The position numbers and the translations under genes are program-made. Positions 1 to 7,090 of a stretch of 7,560 nt of DNA are shown one piece after another. This DNA comes from Deltaproteobacteria bacterium (GTDB taxonomy: Bacteria; SAR324; NAC60-12). How positions within the stretch are numbered: position 1 is the stretch's first letter; each line of letters begins with the position of its first letter. The notes below the pieces were generated by a model that worked only from the letters and a program-made list of their open reading frames with translations, did not search any database and had not been told where the DNA came from. The DNA lies in assembly GCA_002707655.1 (NCBI GenBank), contig PANO01000019.1:5043-12602 (forward strand), written 5' to 3'.

Positions 1-150
1 GATTATTTCCTGCCTGGCTTCGAGGGATTTGAGCAGCAAGGTTTAGAAGCGTGCGCGCCTCCCAAGCCATTGCCTCCCATTGAACCTGATGAAATCCATT
101 TGATCTGCTGGATGGGGATTGCAACTCACGAATCGATGACCAATGAGTGA
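1..150 (+). CDS. C-terminal end of an unrecognised protein (partial)
   Basis: Frame 1 is open from the window edge to a TGA at 148-150 and encodes the last 49 residues of a protein that starts outside the window. The tail is proline-rich in the middle (PPKPLPPIEP) and acidic just after, and ends in ESMTNE. I do not recognise a family. The stop codon lies inside the beginning of the next gene (ATGAGTGA, with that gene's ATG at 143-145). This is typical of translationally coupled operon genes and is the main argument that the frame is real. Genes near DUF4159 proteins often belong to MoxR/DUF58/von Willebrand-type membrane operons, but nothing in these 49 residues shows that. Only the open frame and the overlap are seen directly. 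Confidence 0.45.
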   Translation, partial: DYFLPGFEGFEQQGLEACAPPKPLPPIEPDEIHLICWMGIATHESMTNE

Positions 151-961
151 AGGGAGAGCAGCAGTTGTGCAACTCGGACAGTTATTGTTGTGGAACCGCT
201 CTGCTTGTTCCGCACTACGGCTATTGTGCATAGCTGGCCTGCTGTTTTCCGGAGTTTCTGCCTTCGCACAAGTGCAACCCCCCGAAGCGTTGACTCCGGA
301 GGCAATGGTGGCGTTGGATCGGATGGAGTGGCGCACGCTCTGGTTTGGCACTAAAATGCCACCACCACCAGAACCCATCCCTCGGATTCGTGCCGCGATT
401 GAGGGGCGCACCACCCTGCGGTTGCATCCTCAACAACAGTGGGTCCGCTACGAGCCTATGCAACTCGTGGAGTATCCGTTCCTGCATCTGGAGATGTGCC
501 AAACCCCACTGAATTTATCCCAGCAAGAGCGTTTTGCTTGGCGGGATTTCTTTGCGGCAGGAGGAACGCTGTTCCTCGATGCGTGTCCGAAAGGTCCGGA
601 TCGTTCCAAGGCGTGGCGGGCATGGGGGCGTGCGCTCTATCCCGGCACCAGTTGGAGTCCACTGCACCGGGGGCACACGCTCTCTTTTAGCTTCTACCTA
701 CTCGGAAAGCGGATGCTGCTGGGTTCGGGAGGCACCCCGATTTTTCTGCTGGAGTTGGACGAACGCCCGGCACTGCTTCTCAACACTGCGCCCAAGTGGG
801 GCTGGTTCCGCTTCAAACATTCGCCCCTGCATGTGGACAGCAATCCGCCGGTGGACGAGGTGCGGCTGCGGTTGTATGTGAACTTGATGATGGCGCTGCT
901 GGCGGGAGATTACAAGAGCGACCAACTTCACCTGCCGACGATCCTGCGGCGGCGGCGTTGA
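143..961 (+). CDS. Secreted DUF4159 domain protein
   Basis: A 272-residue protein with a secretion signal. The hydrophobic core is at residues about 25-42 and a plausible signal peptidase site follows Ala-Phe-Ala at 40-42. The rest matches what I know of DUF4159: YPFLHLE at 111-117, a glycine-rich GGTLFLDAC at 140-148, and a C-terminal signature in which NLMMALLAGDYKSDQ (247-261) is followed by HLPTILRRRR. The biochemical role of DUF4159 is not established. Its glutamine-amidotransferase-like fold is a family inference, and no catalytic triad is evident. The ATG at 143 overlaps the upstream stop but has no Shine-Dalgarno site. A GTG at 167 lies 8-10 bases after a purine run (AGGGAGAG, 151-158) and would shorten the signal peptide's long N-terminal region, so it is a credible alternative start. 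The gene converges on the minus-strand block, with only 5 bp between the two stops. Confidence 0.82.
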   Translation: MSEGRAAVVQLGQLLLWNRSACSALRLLCIAGLLFSGVSAFAQVQPPEALTPEAMVALDRMEWRTLWFGTKMPPPPEPIPRIRAAIEGRTTLRLHPQQQWVRYEPMQLVEYPFLHLEMCQTPLNLSQQERFAWRDFFAAGGTLFLDACPKGPDRSKAWRAWGRALYPGTSWSPLHRGHTLSFSFYLLGKRMLLGSGGTPIFLLELDERPALLLNTAPKWGWFRFKHSPLHVDSNPPVDEVRLRLYVNLMMALLAGDYKSDQLHLPTILRRRR

Positions 962-968
962 CGCCGTC
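951..968. terminator. Hairpin between convergent genes, possible bidirectional terminator
   Basis: A 7-bp stem pairs 951-957 (GGCGGCG) with 962-968 (CGCCGTC) around a TTGA loop; one pair is a G-T wobble. The loop carries the TGA stop of the DUF4159 gene (959-961), and the 3' arm overlaps the stop of the facing gene (967-969 on the minus strand). The position exactly between two converging genes suits a transcription stop for both. There is no T-run on either side, so it is not a classical intrinsic terminator. It could protect RNA 3' ends or act with Rho, or reflect the local GGC-repeat composition. Confidence 0.35.
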
Positions 969-1518
969 AGCGCGACATCGTGTTGCGGATGATTTGCTGA
1001 AGCTGCAAGCTGGTCTGCTGGAGGTGCTGGCGCTGCCCGACCTTCATGACATGTAGCCGCACCCCGGAAGAGGGGTTGTTCGAGAAAATTGGGGTGAGGT
1101 TTCCGCTGCTGAGGCGGTAATTTTGAGTGCGGGCACTGGCGTCTCCCATGAACGGTGCCCGCGACTCGCGCTTCGTGACGTGGGTCGGTCGGTTCGCATC
1201 ATCGGCACGGCTGGGCACATCCCCACCCCCGAAGACCGGACGCGCCGGTCGCACCCCGGAGTTGTTTTCTCCGGGAATCGCCCCTCCCTCCCTTGCATAC
1301 ATTTTCCGCAAATGCGGTGCGACCCGGCGCTCGGTTTTGGGAGCATAGGTGCTTTTTCGGGCCGTTGTCCGGTCACGGATGATCTGCCGGAGCAGTTGGT
1401 TCTGGCGACGCACGTCCTGCTTGTCCCAGCCAATGGCAAAACCAAAGCTGGCAATAACGCTCGCAACCAGAGTTGCGCTGGCAATGAAACTGGCAATGGT
1501 GAGACGAGAACGTGGCAT
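967..1518 (-). CDS. Unrecognised membrane-anchored protein at the end of the minor-pilin block
   Basis: A 183-residue protein of no family I recognise. Basic residues (Pro-Arg-Ser-Arg, 2-5) are followed by one hydrophobic segment at about 7-30 (ending FGFAIGW). This predicts a signal anchor with the bulk of the protein outside the cytoplasm, or an uncleaved signal peptide. A short polar, possibly helical stretch follows (RRQNQLLRQIIRD, 37-49). The middle is rich in Arg, Pro, Gly and Ser and looks disordered. The C-terminus is glutamine-rich (HLQQTSLQLQQI). There is no prepilin FTLLE motif, so it is not an ordinary pilin. The ATG at 1518 is the only reasonable start, since an in-frame stop lies a few codons upstream, but no Shine-Dalgarno site is visible. 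It lies 113 bp downstream of the second prepilin gene on the same strand, which suggests co-transcription and a role near the pilus. A different minus-strand frame (1044-1496) is also open, so the gene call is only moderately sure. Confidence 0.5.
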   Translation of the reverse strand: MPRSRLTIASFIASATLVASVIASFGFAIGWDKQDVRRQNQLLRQIIRDRTTARKSTYAPKTERRVAPHLRKMYAREGGAIPGENNSGVRPARPVFGGGDVPSRADDANRPTHVTKRESRAPFMGDASARTQNYRLSSGNLTPIFSNNPSSGVRLHVMKVGQRQHLQQTSLQLQQIIRNTMSR

Positions 1519-1631
1519 GGTTCGGATTTGAATTTTTCCTACTCATCTCCCTTATCGGCAACAGAGACCAAAACTTGAGTTGCATCCGACACGCCAACAC
1601 TAGCGTCAGGGCATTCCAAATCCTGTGAGCT
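1519..1631. other. Gap inside the minor-pilin block
   Basis: These 113 bp separate the PilW-like gene from the unrecognised membrane-anchored protein. I see no coding frame worth calling, no strong promoter and no clear intrinsic terminator. The only purine-rich run on the minus strand (GTAGGAAAAA) is more than 15 bases before the downstream ATG, too far for a normal ribosome binding site. The downstream gene may have its own weak promoter here, or be read from the pilin promoter. Confidence 0.3.
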
Positions 1632-2141
1632 TCAAAGCCGCAGACGGCAGAGCGTGATTTGCTGCTCTGGGGAATCGGGCAGGAGTTTGGAGATGAAGGT
1701 GACGCAGCCCGGCAGTGTGCTGGAATCGGAGAAGCGCAGAGACTCCAGTGGAGTGATCAGGGTTTGGTAATTTCCGGCTCCGGAACGGCGTTGCAGTGTG
1801 TTGGAGTCCGGGAGGAAACGGTAGCGCAGGTGTTCTCGTGCATCGCTAGTGTCGCCATCGCGGTTGAAATCTACCCGCAGCACGACCTCGGAATCCGTGA
1901 CTTCCAACGGCGTGGCAACGGCTCCGGAGTCCAGCCCGTAACCGGACTGCACCAGTTCAGTTTTCAGCATCATCAAGAAACGCTCAAACTCCCCCTCCCG
2001 CAAAGTGTGTTCCTGCAAGCCCGCCAACATCCGAGGAAATTGAGCGGCCGAGGGCAGCAGGACACCGATAAGAATCCCCAGCACCGCAAGCACGATCAGC
2101 AGTTCCAACAGGGTGAAAGCCCGCAGCAGAGTCCTTCCCAT
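1632..2141 (-). CDS. Minor prepilin, PilW/GspJ-like
   Basis: A 169-residue type IV pilin-like protein. A short basic leader (MGRTLLRA) precedes FTLLELLIVLAVLGIL, with Phe9 at +1 and the conserved Glu13 at +5 of the mature protein. The residue before the cut is Ala8 rather than the usual Gly, which prepilin peptidases are known to tolerate. The body has SGYGLD at 66-71, an acidic loop DFNRDGDTSD at 91-100 and RYRFLPDSNTLQRR at 106-119, a pattern I associate with PilW/GspJ minor pilins. Cys146 and Cys165 could form a C-terminal disulfide. The frame stays open upstream to 2249, but the start at 2141 is well supported: it places the leader correctly, has GGAG six bases upstream, and shares one base with the preceding stop (TGATG). 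The product likely sits at the tip or base of a type IV pilus or a type II secretion pseudopilus. Choosing between PilW and GspJ is not possible here. Confidence 0.85.
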   Translation of the reverse strand: MGRTLLRAFTLLELLIVLAVLGILIGVLLPSAAQFPRMLAGLQEHTLREGEFERFLMMLKTELVQSGYGLDSGAVATPLEVTDSEVVLRVDFNRDGDTSDAREHLRYRFLPDSNTLQRRSGAGNYQTLITPLESLRFSDSSTLPGCVTFISKLLPDSPEQQITLCRLRL

Positions 2142-2536
2142 CAGTAACTCCGTGCCGCTTGCCAGGTGATCACCGGACGTGTCGGTTTCACAGGTTCCAG
2201 CCGAAAGACCAACTGCTTCAAACCCGGAGCCGCTTGGGTCACGATCCATCGAAGGGTCGCAGACTCACCATCAAGCACAACGGTTGTGGTGTGGGCACCG
2301 ACCGCTAATTCACTTCCGTAGAACTCCGTGTTGAGTCGGGTGTGAGCCCAGGCGTCAAGCTGTCCGGCAAGGCTGGCGTTCCAGCGGCGGGTTTCGGTTT
2401 GAGAGAGCCCCTGATCGAGGGTTCGCACCAAGCCTGCCACAGCCACAGCCACCAGTGCCGCCGAGGTCATGACCTCTAGCAGAGTGAAGCCGGAGCGTTC
2501 ACGAAAGCGCATGGGCATGGAAACTACTTTTTTCAT
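2141..2536 (-). CDS. Minor prepilin, PilV/GspI-like
   Basis: A 131-residue type IV pilin-like protein. A basic leader (residues 1-16, ending RFRERSG) is followed by FTLLEVMTSAALVAVAVAGL. Cleavage would fall between Gly16 and Phe17, and Glu21 is the conserved +5 residue. The FTLLEVM(x)A start with a small, compact body is what I expect of PilV/GspI-type minor pilins. The body is short, with beta-prone segments (TTTVVLDGESATLRWIV and LVFRLEPV). The start is uncertain: ATGs at 2584, 2536, 2518 and 2512 are all in frame and none has a good Shine-Dalgarno site. The ATG at 2536 gives a Met-Lys-Lys leader of normal length. The frame stays open further upstream to 2701, but that would run into the divergent ATPase gene. 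Its TGA stop overlaps the ATG of the next prepilin by one base, so the two are coupled. Confidence 0.83.
   Translation of the reverse strand: MKKVVSMPMRFRERSGFTLLEVMTSAALVAVAVAGLVRTLDQGLSQTETRRWNASLAGQLDAWAHTRLNTEFYGSELAVGAHTTTVVLDGESATLRWIVTQAAPGLKQLVFRLEPVKPTRPVITWQAARSY
2148..2151 (-). promoter_or_regulatory. Shine-Dalgarno site of the PilW-like gene
   Basis: On the minus strand GGAG, within ACGGAG, lies six bases before the ATG at 2141 and inside the 3' end of the PilV-like gene. It decides the start of the second prepilin against the longer open frame and supports translational coupling. It is the clearest ribosome binding site in the window. Confidence 0.55.
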
Positions 2537-2542
2537 TTGGGC

Positions 2543-2571
2543 TTGCTTGTGGTAGCGTTTTTTCGTAAAAT
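2543..2571 (+). promoter_or_regulatory. Candidate promoter of the calcium ATPase gene
   Basis: In the 78-bp divergent region, TTGCTT (2543-2548) and TAAAAT (2566-2571) are spaced by 17 bp. The -10 matches the sigma-70 consensus at five of six positions, the -35 at only three. Transcription would begin near 2578, giving a leader of roughly 35 bases. The surrounding 2550-2590 stretch is AT-rich compared with the genes on either side. No equally good promoter was found by eye for the pilin genes on the other strand. Confidence 0.35.
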
Positions 2572-2614
2572 TAATCAATTTCATAACACGACTGTAGCAC
2601 TGAGCCACTGAACC

Positions 2615-5287
2615 ATGAAGTTTGACTACACGGGCCTGACTCAGGCCGAAGCCGATCAATCCCGCCGGGAGAACGGCGCCAACGCCCTCACCCAGCAGCA
2701 CGTTGAGACTTTCTTGGACAAGCTGCGGAGCAACCTGCGCGACCCGATCATCATCATCCTGATTGTGGCACTGGGCGTGACGGTGTTGCTCGCAGTGCTG
2801 GGCTTTGCTCCGTGGTACGAAGGCATGGGCATTGCGATTGCCTTGGTGATGGCGACGATGGTAGCAACGTGGTCAGAGTTCAGCAACGAGAATGAGTTCC
2901 AACGCCTGATGGAGGAAGCATCCAAGATCAAGGTGAAGACCTTCCGCAACGGACGTTTGGACGAGGTGCTGATTGACGATCTGGTGGTCAACGACCTGGT
3001 TCTGCTCCAGCCCGGAGACACGGTTCCAGCAGATGGAGTGCTGATCGAGGGGCACCTGGAACTCAATGAATCTGCACTCACGGGAGAATCCGAATCGGTC
3101 AAGAAACAACCCCTCGCCGAGGGGGCAACGCTCAATCCGGAACAGAACGGGCTGGCGCGGGCTGCGCTGGTGGACGATGGCGAAGGCGTGATGCGCGTCA
3201 CCGCCGTTGGTGACCAGACGAGCTACGGAGCCAGCGTCAAAGACATCGCCGAGGCTGAAACCCGACTTTCTCCACTCCAGGAAAAACTTGCTGTCCTAGG
3301 ACAGCGCATCAGCCAGTTCGGGTACATTGGGGCGCTCTTCATCGCGTTCTCCTTCATGTTCAATCACATCTTTCTCGAAGGCGGCGGTTGGAGCACTTAC
3401 CTTGCCGCTCACGAAGGCGGGGAGATCGCCTATCATCTAGTGACGGCCACTGTGCTGGCGATCATCATCATTGTTGTTGCGGTTCCGGAAGGGCTGCCGA
3501 TGATGATCGCGGTTGTGCTTTCGCTCAACATGCGCAAACTGTTGCGGGCCAACGTGCTGGTACGCAAGCTGCTTGGCATCGAAACCTCCGGAAGCCTCAC
3601 CGTCCTCTTCACCGACAAGACTGGGACGCTCACCGCAGGACACCTTCAGGTCGCCGAGATTGTGGGCGGCGACGCCCAACACTACAAAGGCTTGGGCGAA
3701 ATCCCGGAGGCTTTGCAACAGCAGGTGGTCTTTGCACTGCGCAACAACACCAGCGCGTCTGTGGATGCGTCCGATCCCAAGAATCCGCTGATTGTGGGAG
3801 CGAACTCCACCGGAAAAGCACTGCTCCAGTTTTTGGGGCCGAAGCTCGCAGAGCAGGACAACGTGGAGCAGATCGCCAGCATCCCCTTCAACAGTGCCTA
3901 CAAGTTCTCGGCAGCGCAGGTGCGGGGCGACCGCTCGGAAACGCTCGTCAAGGGCGCGGCGGAAATCATCCTCGCCGACTGCACCCACTACCTTGATACG
4001 CAAGGTAATCGTCAGGAACTACCCAGTAAAGATGCCCTCTTGCAGGAAATGCGGGGACTCTCCGGACGCGCCATGCGGCTCATCGGACTCGCAGTCTCCG
4101 ATCAGGCATTGGGTCGTGATCCGGAACTTCCGGAGGGTTTGACGCTGGTGGCGATCTTTGGGCTGCGTGACGAGATGCGCAAGGAATCCAAACCTGCCGT
4201 GAAACGGTCGCATGCGGCAGGGATTCAAGTCGTGATGATCACCGGAGATGCCAAGGATACCGCCGTGGCAATCGCCAAGGAGGTGAACATTTTAGAGGAC
4301 GACGACCATTTGGCGATCACCTCCAAGGAACTCGGAGGGCTATCCGACGATGAGGTGAAACAGGCGCTGCCCAACCTCCGGGTGGTCGCCCGTGCGCTGC
4401 CGACGGACAAGAGCCGACTCGTCAAACTCGCGAAAGAGATGAACTGGGTGGTCGGCATGACCGGCGACGGCGTGAACGACGCTCCGGCAGTGAAGAACGC
4501 GGACGTGGGCTTTGCGATGGGCAGCGGTACAGACCTCACCAAGGAATCCGGACACATCATCATCCTTGACAACAACTTCCTCTCCCTCACCAATGCGGTG
4601 CTGTACGGACGCACTCTCATCAAATCGATCCGCAAGTTTCTCATCTTCCAACTCTCGGTCAATGTGGCCGCGATCCTTGTGGCGTTTCTGGGGCCGTTTC
4701 TTGGCATCGACTTGCCGTTGACGATGACCCAGTTGCTCTGGATCAACATTGTCATGGACACGCTGGCGGCCTTCGCGTTTTCAGGAGAAGCGGCACTCAC
4801 ACGCTACATGCACGAAAAACCGGTGCCCAAGGACGCTTCGCTGATCACGGGAGACATGTGGTCCGCGATCATTGTCGGTGGTCTCACCATTGCCACGCTG
4901 AGCCTCTTCTTCCTCACGTCATCGTTTGTCCAAGGGTTGTTCCCCTGCGACGAACGTTGTGGGGACCCCGACGGGAAGATTGTGCTGCTGACCGCGTTTT
5001 TCGGTTTCTTTGTGTTTGTCAACAACTTCAACAAGTTTAATGCCCGCACCGAAGGTTTGAATCTCTTTGAACACCTCACTGAGAACCGTAACTTCATTGG
5101 AGTCGTAATCCTCATCTTCATCCTACAAATCTCCTTCACTTACTTTGGAGGAGAAATCCTGCGCACCGTGGGCTTGACCCTGCAAGAATGGCTCTATGTG
5201 CTGGGTTTTGCCTTCATCATCGTACCAGTGGATCTCGCCCGAAAATTTCTCCGCAATTTACTGGTAGGGAATCCCGTGGTGCAATGA
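2615..5287 (+). CDS. P-type calcium-transporting ATPase (P2B, PMCA type)
   Basis: An 890-residue inner-membrane pump, complete for the family, likely exporting Ca2+ at the cost of ATP. Order: N-terminal cation ATPase domain; M1-M2 about 43-87; actuator domain with TGES at 156-159; M3-M4 about 236-298 with VAVPEGLP at 288-295; phosphorylated Asp334 in DKTGTLT; nucleotide-binding KGA at 446-448; TGD at 543-545; hinge TGDGVNDAP at 616-624; then M5-M10 to about 876. Ca2+ site II residues are present: Glu292 (M4), Asn711 and Asp715 (M6). The site I glutamate of SERCA in M5 is replaced by Ala686 and the M6 threonine by Met714, as in PMCA pumps, so one Ca2+ per cycle is expected. There is no calmodulin-binding tail. 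The M7-M8 periplasmic loop carries a CDERC pair (Cys778, Cys782). The ATG at 2615 lacks a Shine-Dalgarno site but gives a normal family N-terminus. The gene appears monocistronic, divergent from the pilin genes. Confidence 0.96.
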   Translation: MKFDYTGLTQAEADQSRRENGANALTQQHVETFLDKLRSNLRDPIIIILIVALGVTVLLAVLGFAPWYEGMGIAIALVMATMVATWSEFSNENEFQRLMEEASKIKVKTFRNGRLDEVLIDDLVVNDLVLLQPGDTVPADGVLIEGHLELNESALTGESESVKKQPLAEGATLNPEQNGLARAALVDDGEGVMRVTAVGDQTSYGASVKDIAEAETRLSPLQEKLAVLGQRISQFGYIGALFIAFSFMFNHIFLEGGGWSTYLAAHEGGEIAYHLVTATVLAIIIIVVAVPEGLPMMIAVVLSLNMRKLLRANVLVRKLLGIETSGSLTVLFTDKTGTLTAGHLQVAEIVGGDAQHYKGLGEIPEALQQQVVFALRNNTSASVDASDPKNPLIVGANSTGKALLQFLGPKLAEQDNVEQIASIPFNSAYKFSAAQVRGDRSETLVKGAAEIILADCTHYLDTQGNRQELPSKDALLQEMRGLSGRAMRLIGLAVSDQALGRDPELPEGLTLVAIFGLRDEMRKESKPAVKRSHAAGIQVVMITGDAKDTAVAIAKEVNILEDDDHLAITSKELGGLSDDEVKQALPNLRVVARALPTDKSRLVKLAKEMNWVVGMTGDGVNDAPAVKNADVGFAMGSGTDLTKESGHIIILDNNFLSLTNAVLYGRTLIKSIRKFLIFQLSVNVAAILVAFLGPFLGIDLPLTMTQLLWINIVMDTLAAFAFSGEAALTRYMHEKPVPKDASLITGDMWSAIIVGGLTIATLSLFFLTSSFVQGLFPCDERCGDPDGKIVLLTAFFGFFVFVNNFNKFNARTEGLNLFEHLTENRNFIGVVILIFILQISFTYFGGEILRTVGLTLQEWLYVLGFAFIIVPVDLARKFLRNLLVGNPVVQ

Positions 5288-5516
5288 GCGCAAATAGTGG
5301 CTCAGAAAATGCTTGACTCCTGACCATAGGTGTGGAATCCTAGGGTAGAGCCTGTCACTGCACCACGCCTTGGTTTATCATTTTTGTTCATTTCCAGATT
5401 CTGAATCCAAACTTCTAATCCCGGCGTTCCTTGACGCCCGAAGTGTGAACTCACCAACCCTGTTTGGGTTTGCTTGGGATTCACGCGACCCACTCCATCA
5501 TCCAATCCAGAAGCCC
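5288..5516 (+). other. Leader region upstream of rho
   Basis: These 229 bp hold no convincing gene. The rho frame is open back to an ATG at 5370, but the residues before 5517 do not look like Rho. No clear terminator for the ATPase gene is seen. A candidate promoter (5352-5381) would give a leader of about 130 bases. Within it are two short hairpins: GGCGT/ACGCC (5423-5427 with 5434-5438) and AACCC/GGGTT (5456-5460 with 5466-5470). The last 36 bases before the start codon are C-rich and G-poor (17 C, 4 G by hand count). Known rho genes, such as that of E. coli, have regulatory leaders; whether this one acts so is inference. Confidence 0.4.
5352..5381 (+). promoter_or_regulatory. Candidate rho promoter
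   Basis: CTGTCA (5352-5357, four of six -35 matches) and TATCAT (5376-5381, five of six -10 matches) are 18 bp apart. A start near 5388 is implied. A second, weaker possibility upstream has a better -35 (TTGACT, 5313-5318) but a poor -10 (AATCCT, 5336-5341). Both rest on consensus matching by eye. Confidence 0.33.
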
Positions 5517-6851
<1,335 letters not shown>

Positions 6852-6874
6852 CGACCCACACCGAATTCAAAATC

Positions 6875-7084
6875 ATGAGAGCAGAAATTCATCCCAACTA
6901 CGTCACCACCACGTTTGTTTGCGCGTGCGGCCCAACCCGCGAGTTGGAGTCCACCCTCGGCGGCGAGCAGCATGTGGAAATCTGTTCGGCGTGCCACCCC
7001 TTCTTCACTGGCTCCGGACAAGCCCGGGTGGTGGACACCGCCGGACGGATCGAGAAGTTCAAGCGTCGCTACCAGCGCAGCTAA
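6875..7084 (+). CDS. rpmE: Large-subunit ribosomal protein bL31, zinc-binding form
   Basis: A 69-residue protein with the hallmark bL31 start (IHPNYV, 5-10), the VCACG and [12 protein letters not shown] segments and the [14 protein letters not shown] ending. Cys16, Cys18, Cys37 and Cys40 form the CxC...CxxC zinc site of the C+ (RpmE) type, as opposed to the cysteine-free YkgM/RpmE2 form used under zinc limitation. bL31 sits at the bridge between the 50S and 30S subunits. The length is typical. The gene lies 23 bp after rho and 6 bp before prfA, so co-transcription is very likely. No Shine-Dalgarno site is visible before the ATG. A cysteine-rich form implies its zinc can be mobilised when zinc is scarce, which is family knowledge, not something shown here. 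Confidence 0.97.
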   Translation: MRAEIHPNYVTTTFVCACGPTRELESTLGGEQHVEICSACHPFFTGSGQARVVDTAGRIEKFKRRYQRS

Positions 7085-7090
7085 CCCCCC

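Noticed and set aside
1044..1496. Alternative minus-strand frame of 150 codons, with a hydrophobic N-terminus
   Set aside because: It overlaps 967-1518 in another frame. The 967-1518 frame is longer, has a better signal anchor and a more ordinary residue composition. I preferred it but cannot fully exclude this one.
1123..1578. Plus-strand frame of 151 codons
   Set aside because: It is antisense to the membrane-anchored protein, has no signal or domain, and its Arg/Pro/Gly-rich composition fits a shadow frame.
1659..2147. Plus-strand frame of 162 codons, very rich in glutamine
   Set aside because: It is antisense to the PilW-like prepilin gene. The Gln and His richness results from reading its Leu-rich codons backwards.
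2537..2701. N-terminal extension of the PilV-like gene up to an ATG at 2701
   Set aside because: It would overlap the divergent ATPase gene and add more than 50 residues before a prepilin leader that must be short.
3388..4142. Several overlapping frames within the ATPase gene on both strands
   Set aside because: The ATPase frame is continuous with every P-type motif in place; the others are frame shadows with unusual composition.
5313..5341. Second possible rho promoter, TTGACT with AATCCT
   Set aside because: The -35 is good but the -10 matches consensus at only three of six positions. It is mentioned as the weaker alternative to 5352-5381 and not listed as a feature.
5370..5516. N-terminal extension of rho by 49 codons
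   Set aside because: The residues show no Rho similarity, and the candidate -10 box at 5376-5381 would lie inside this extension.
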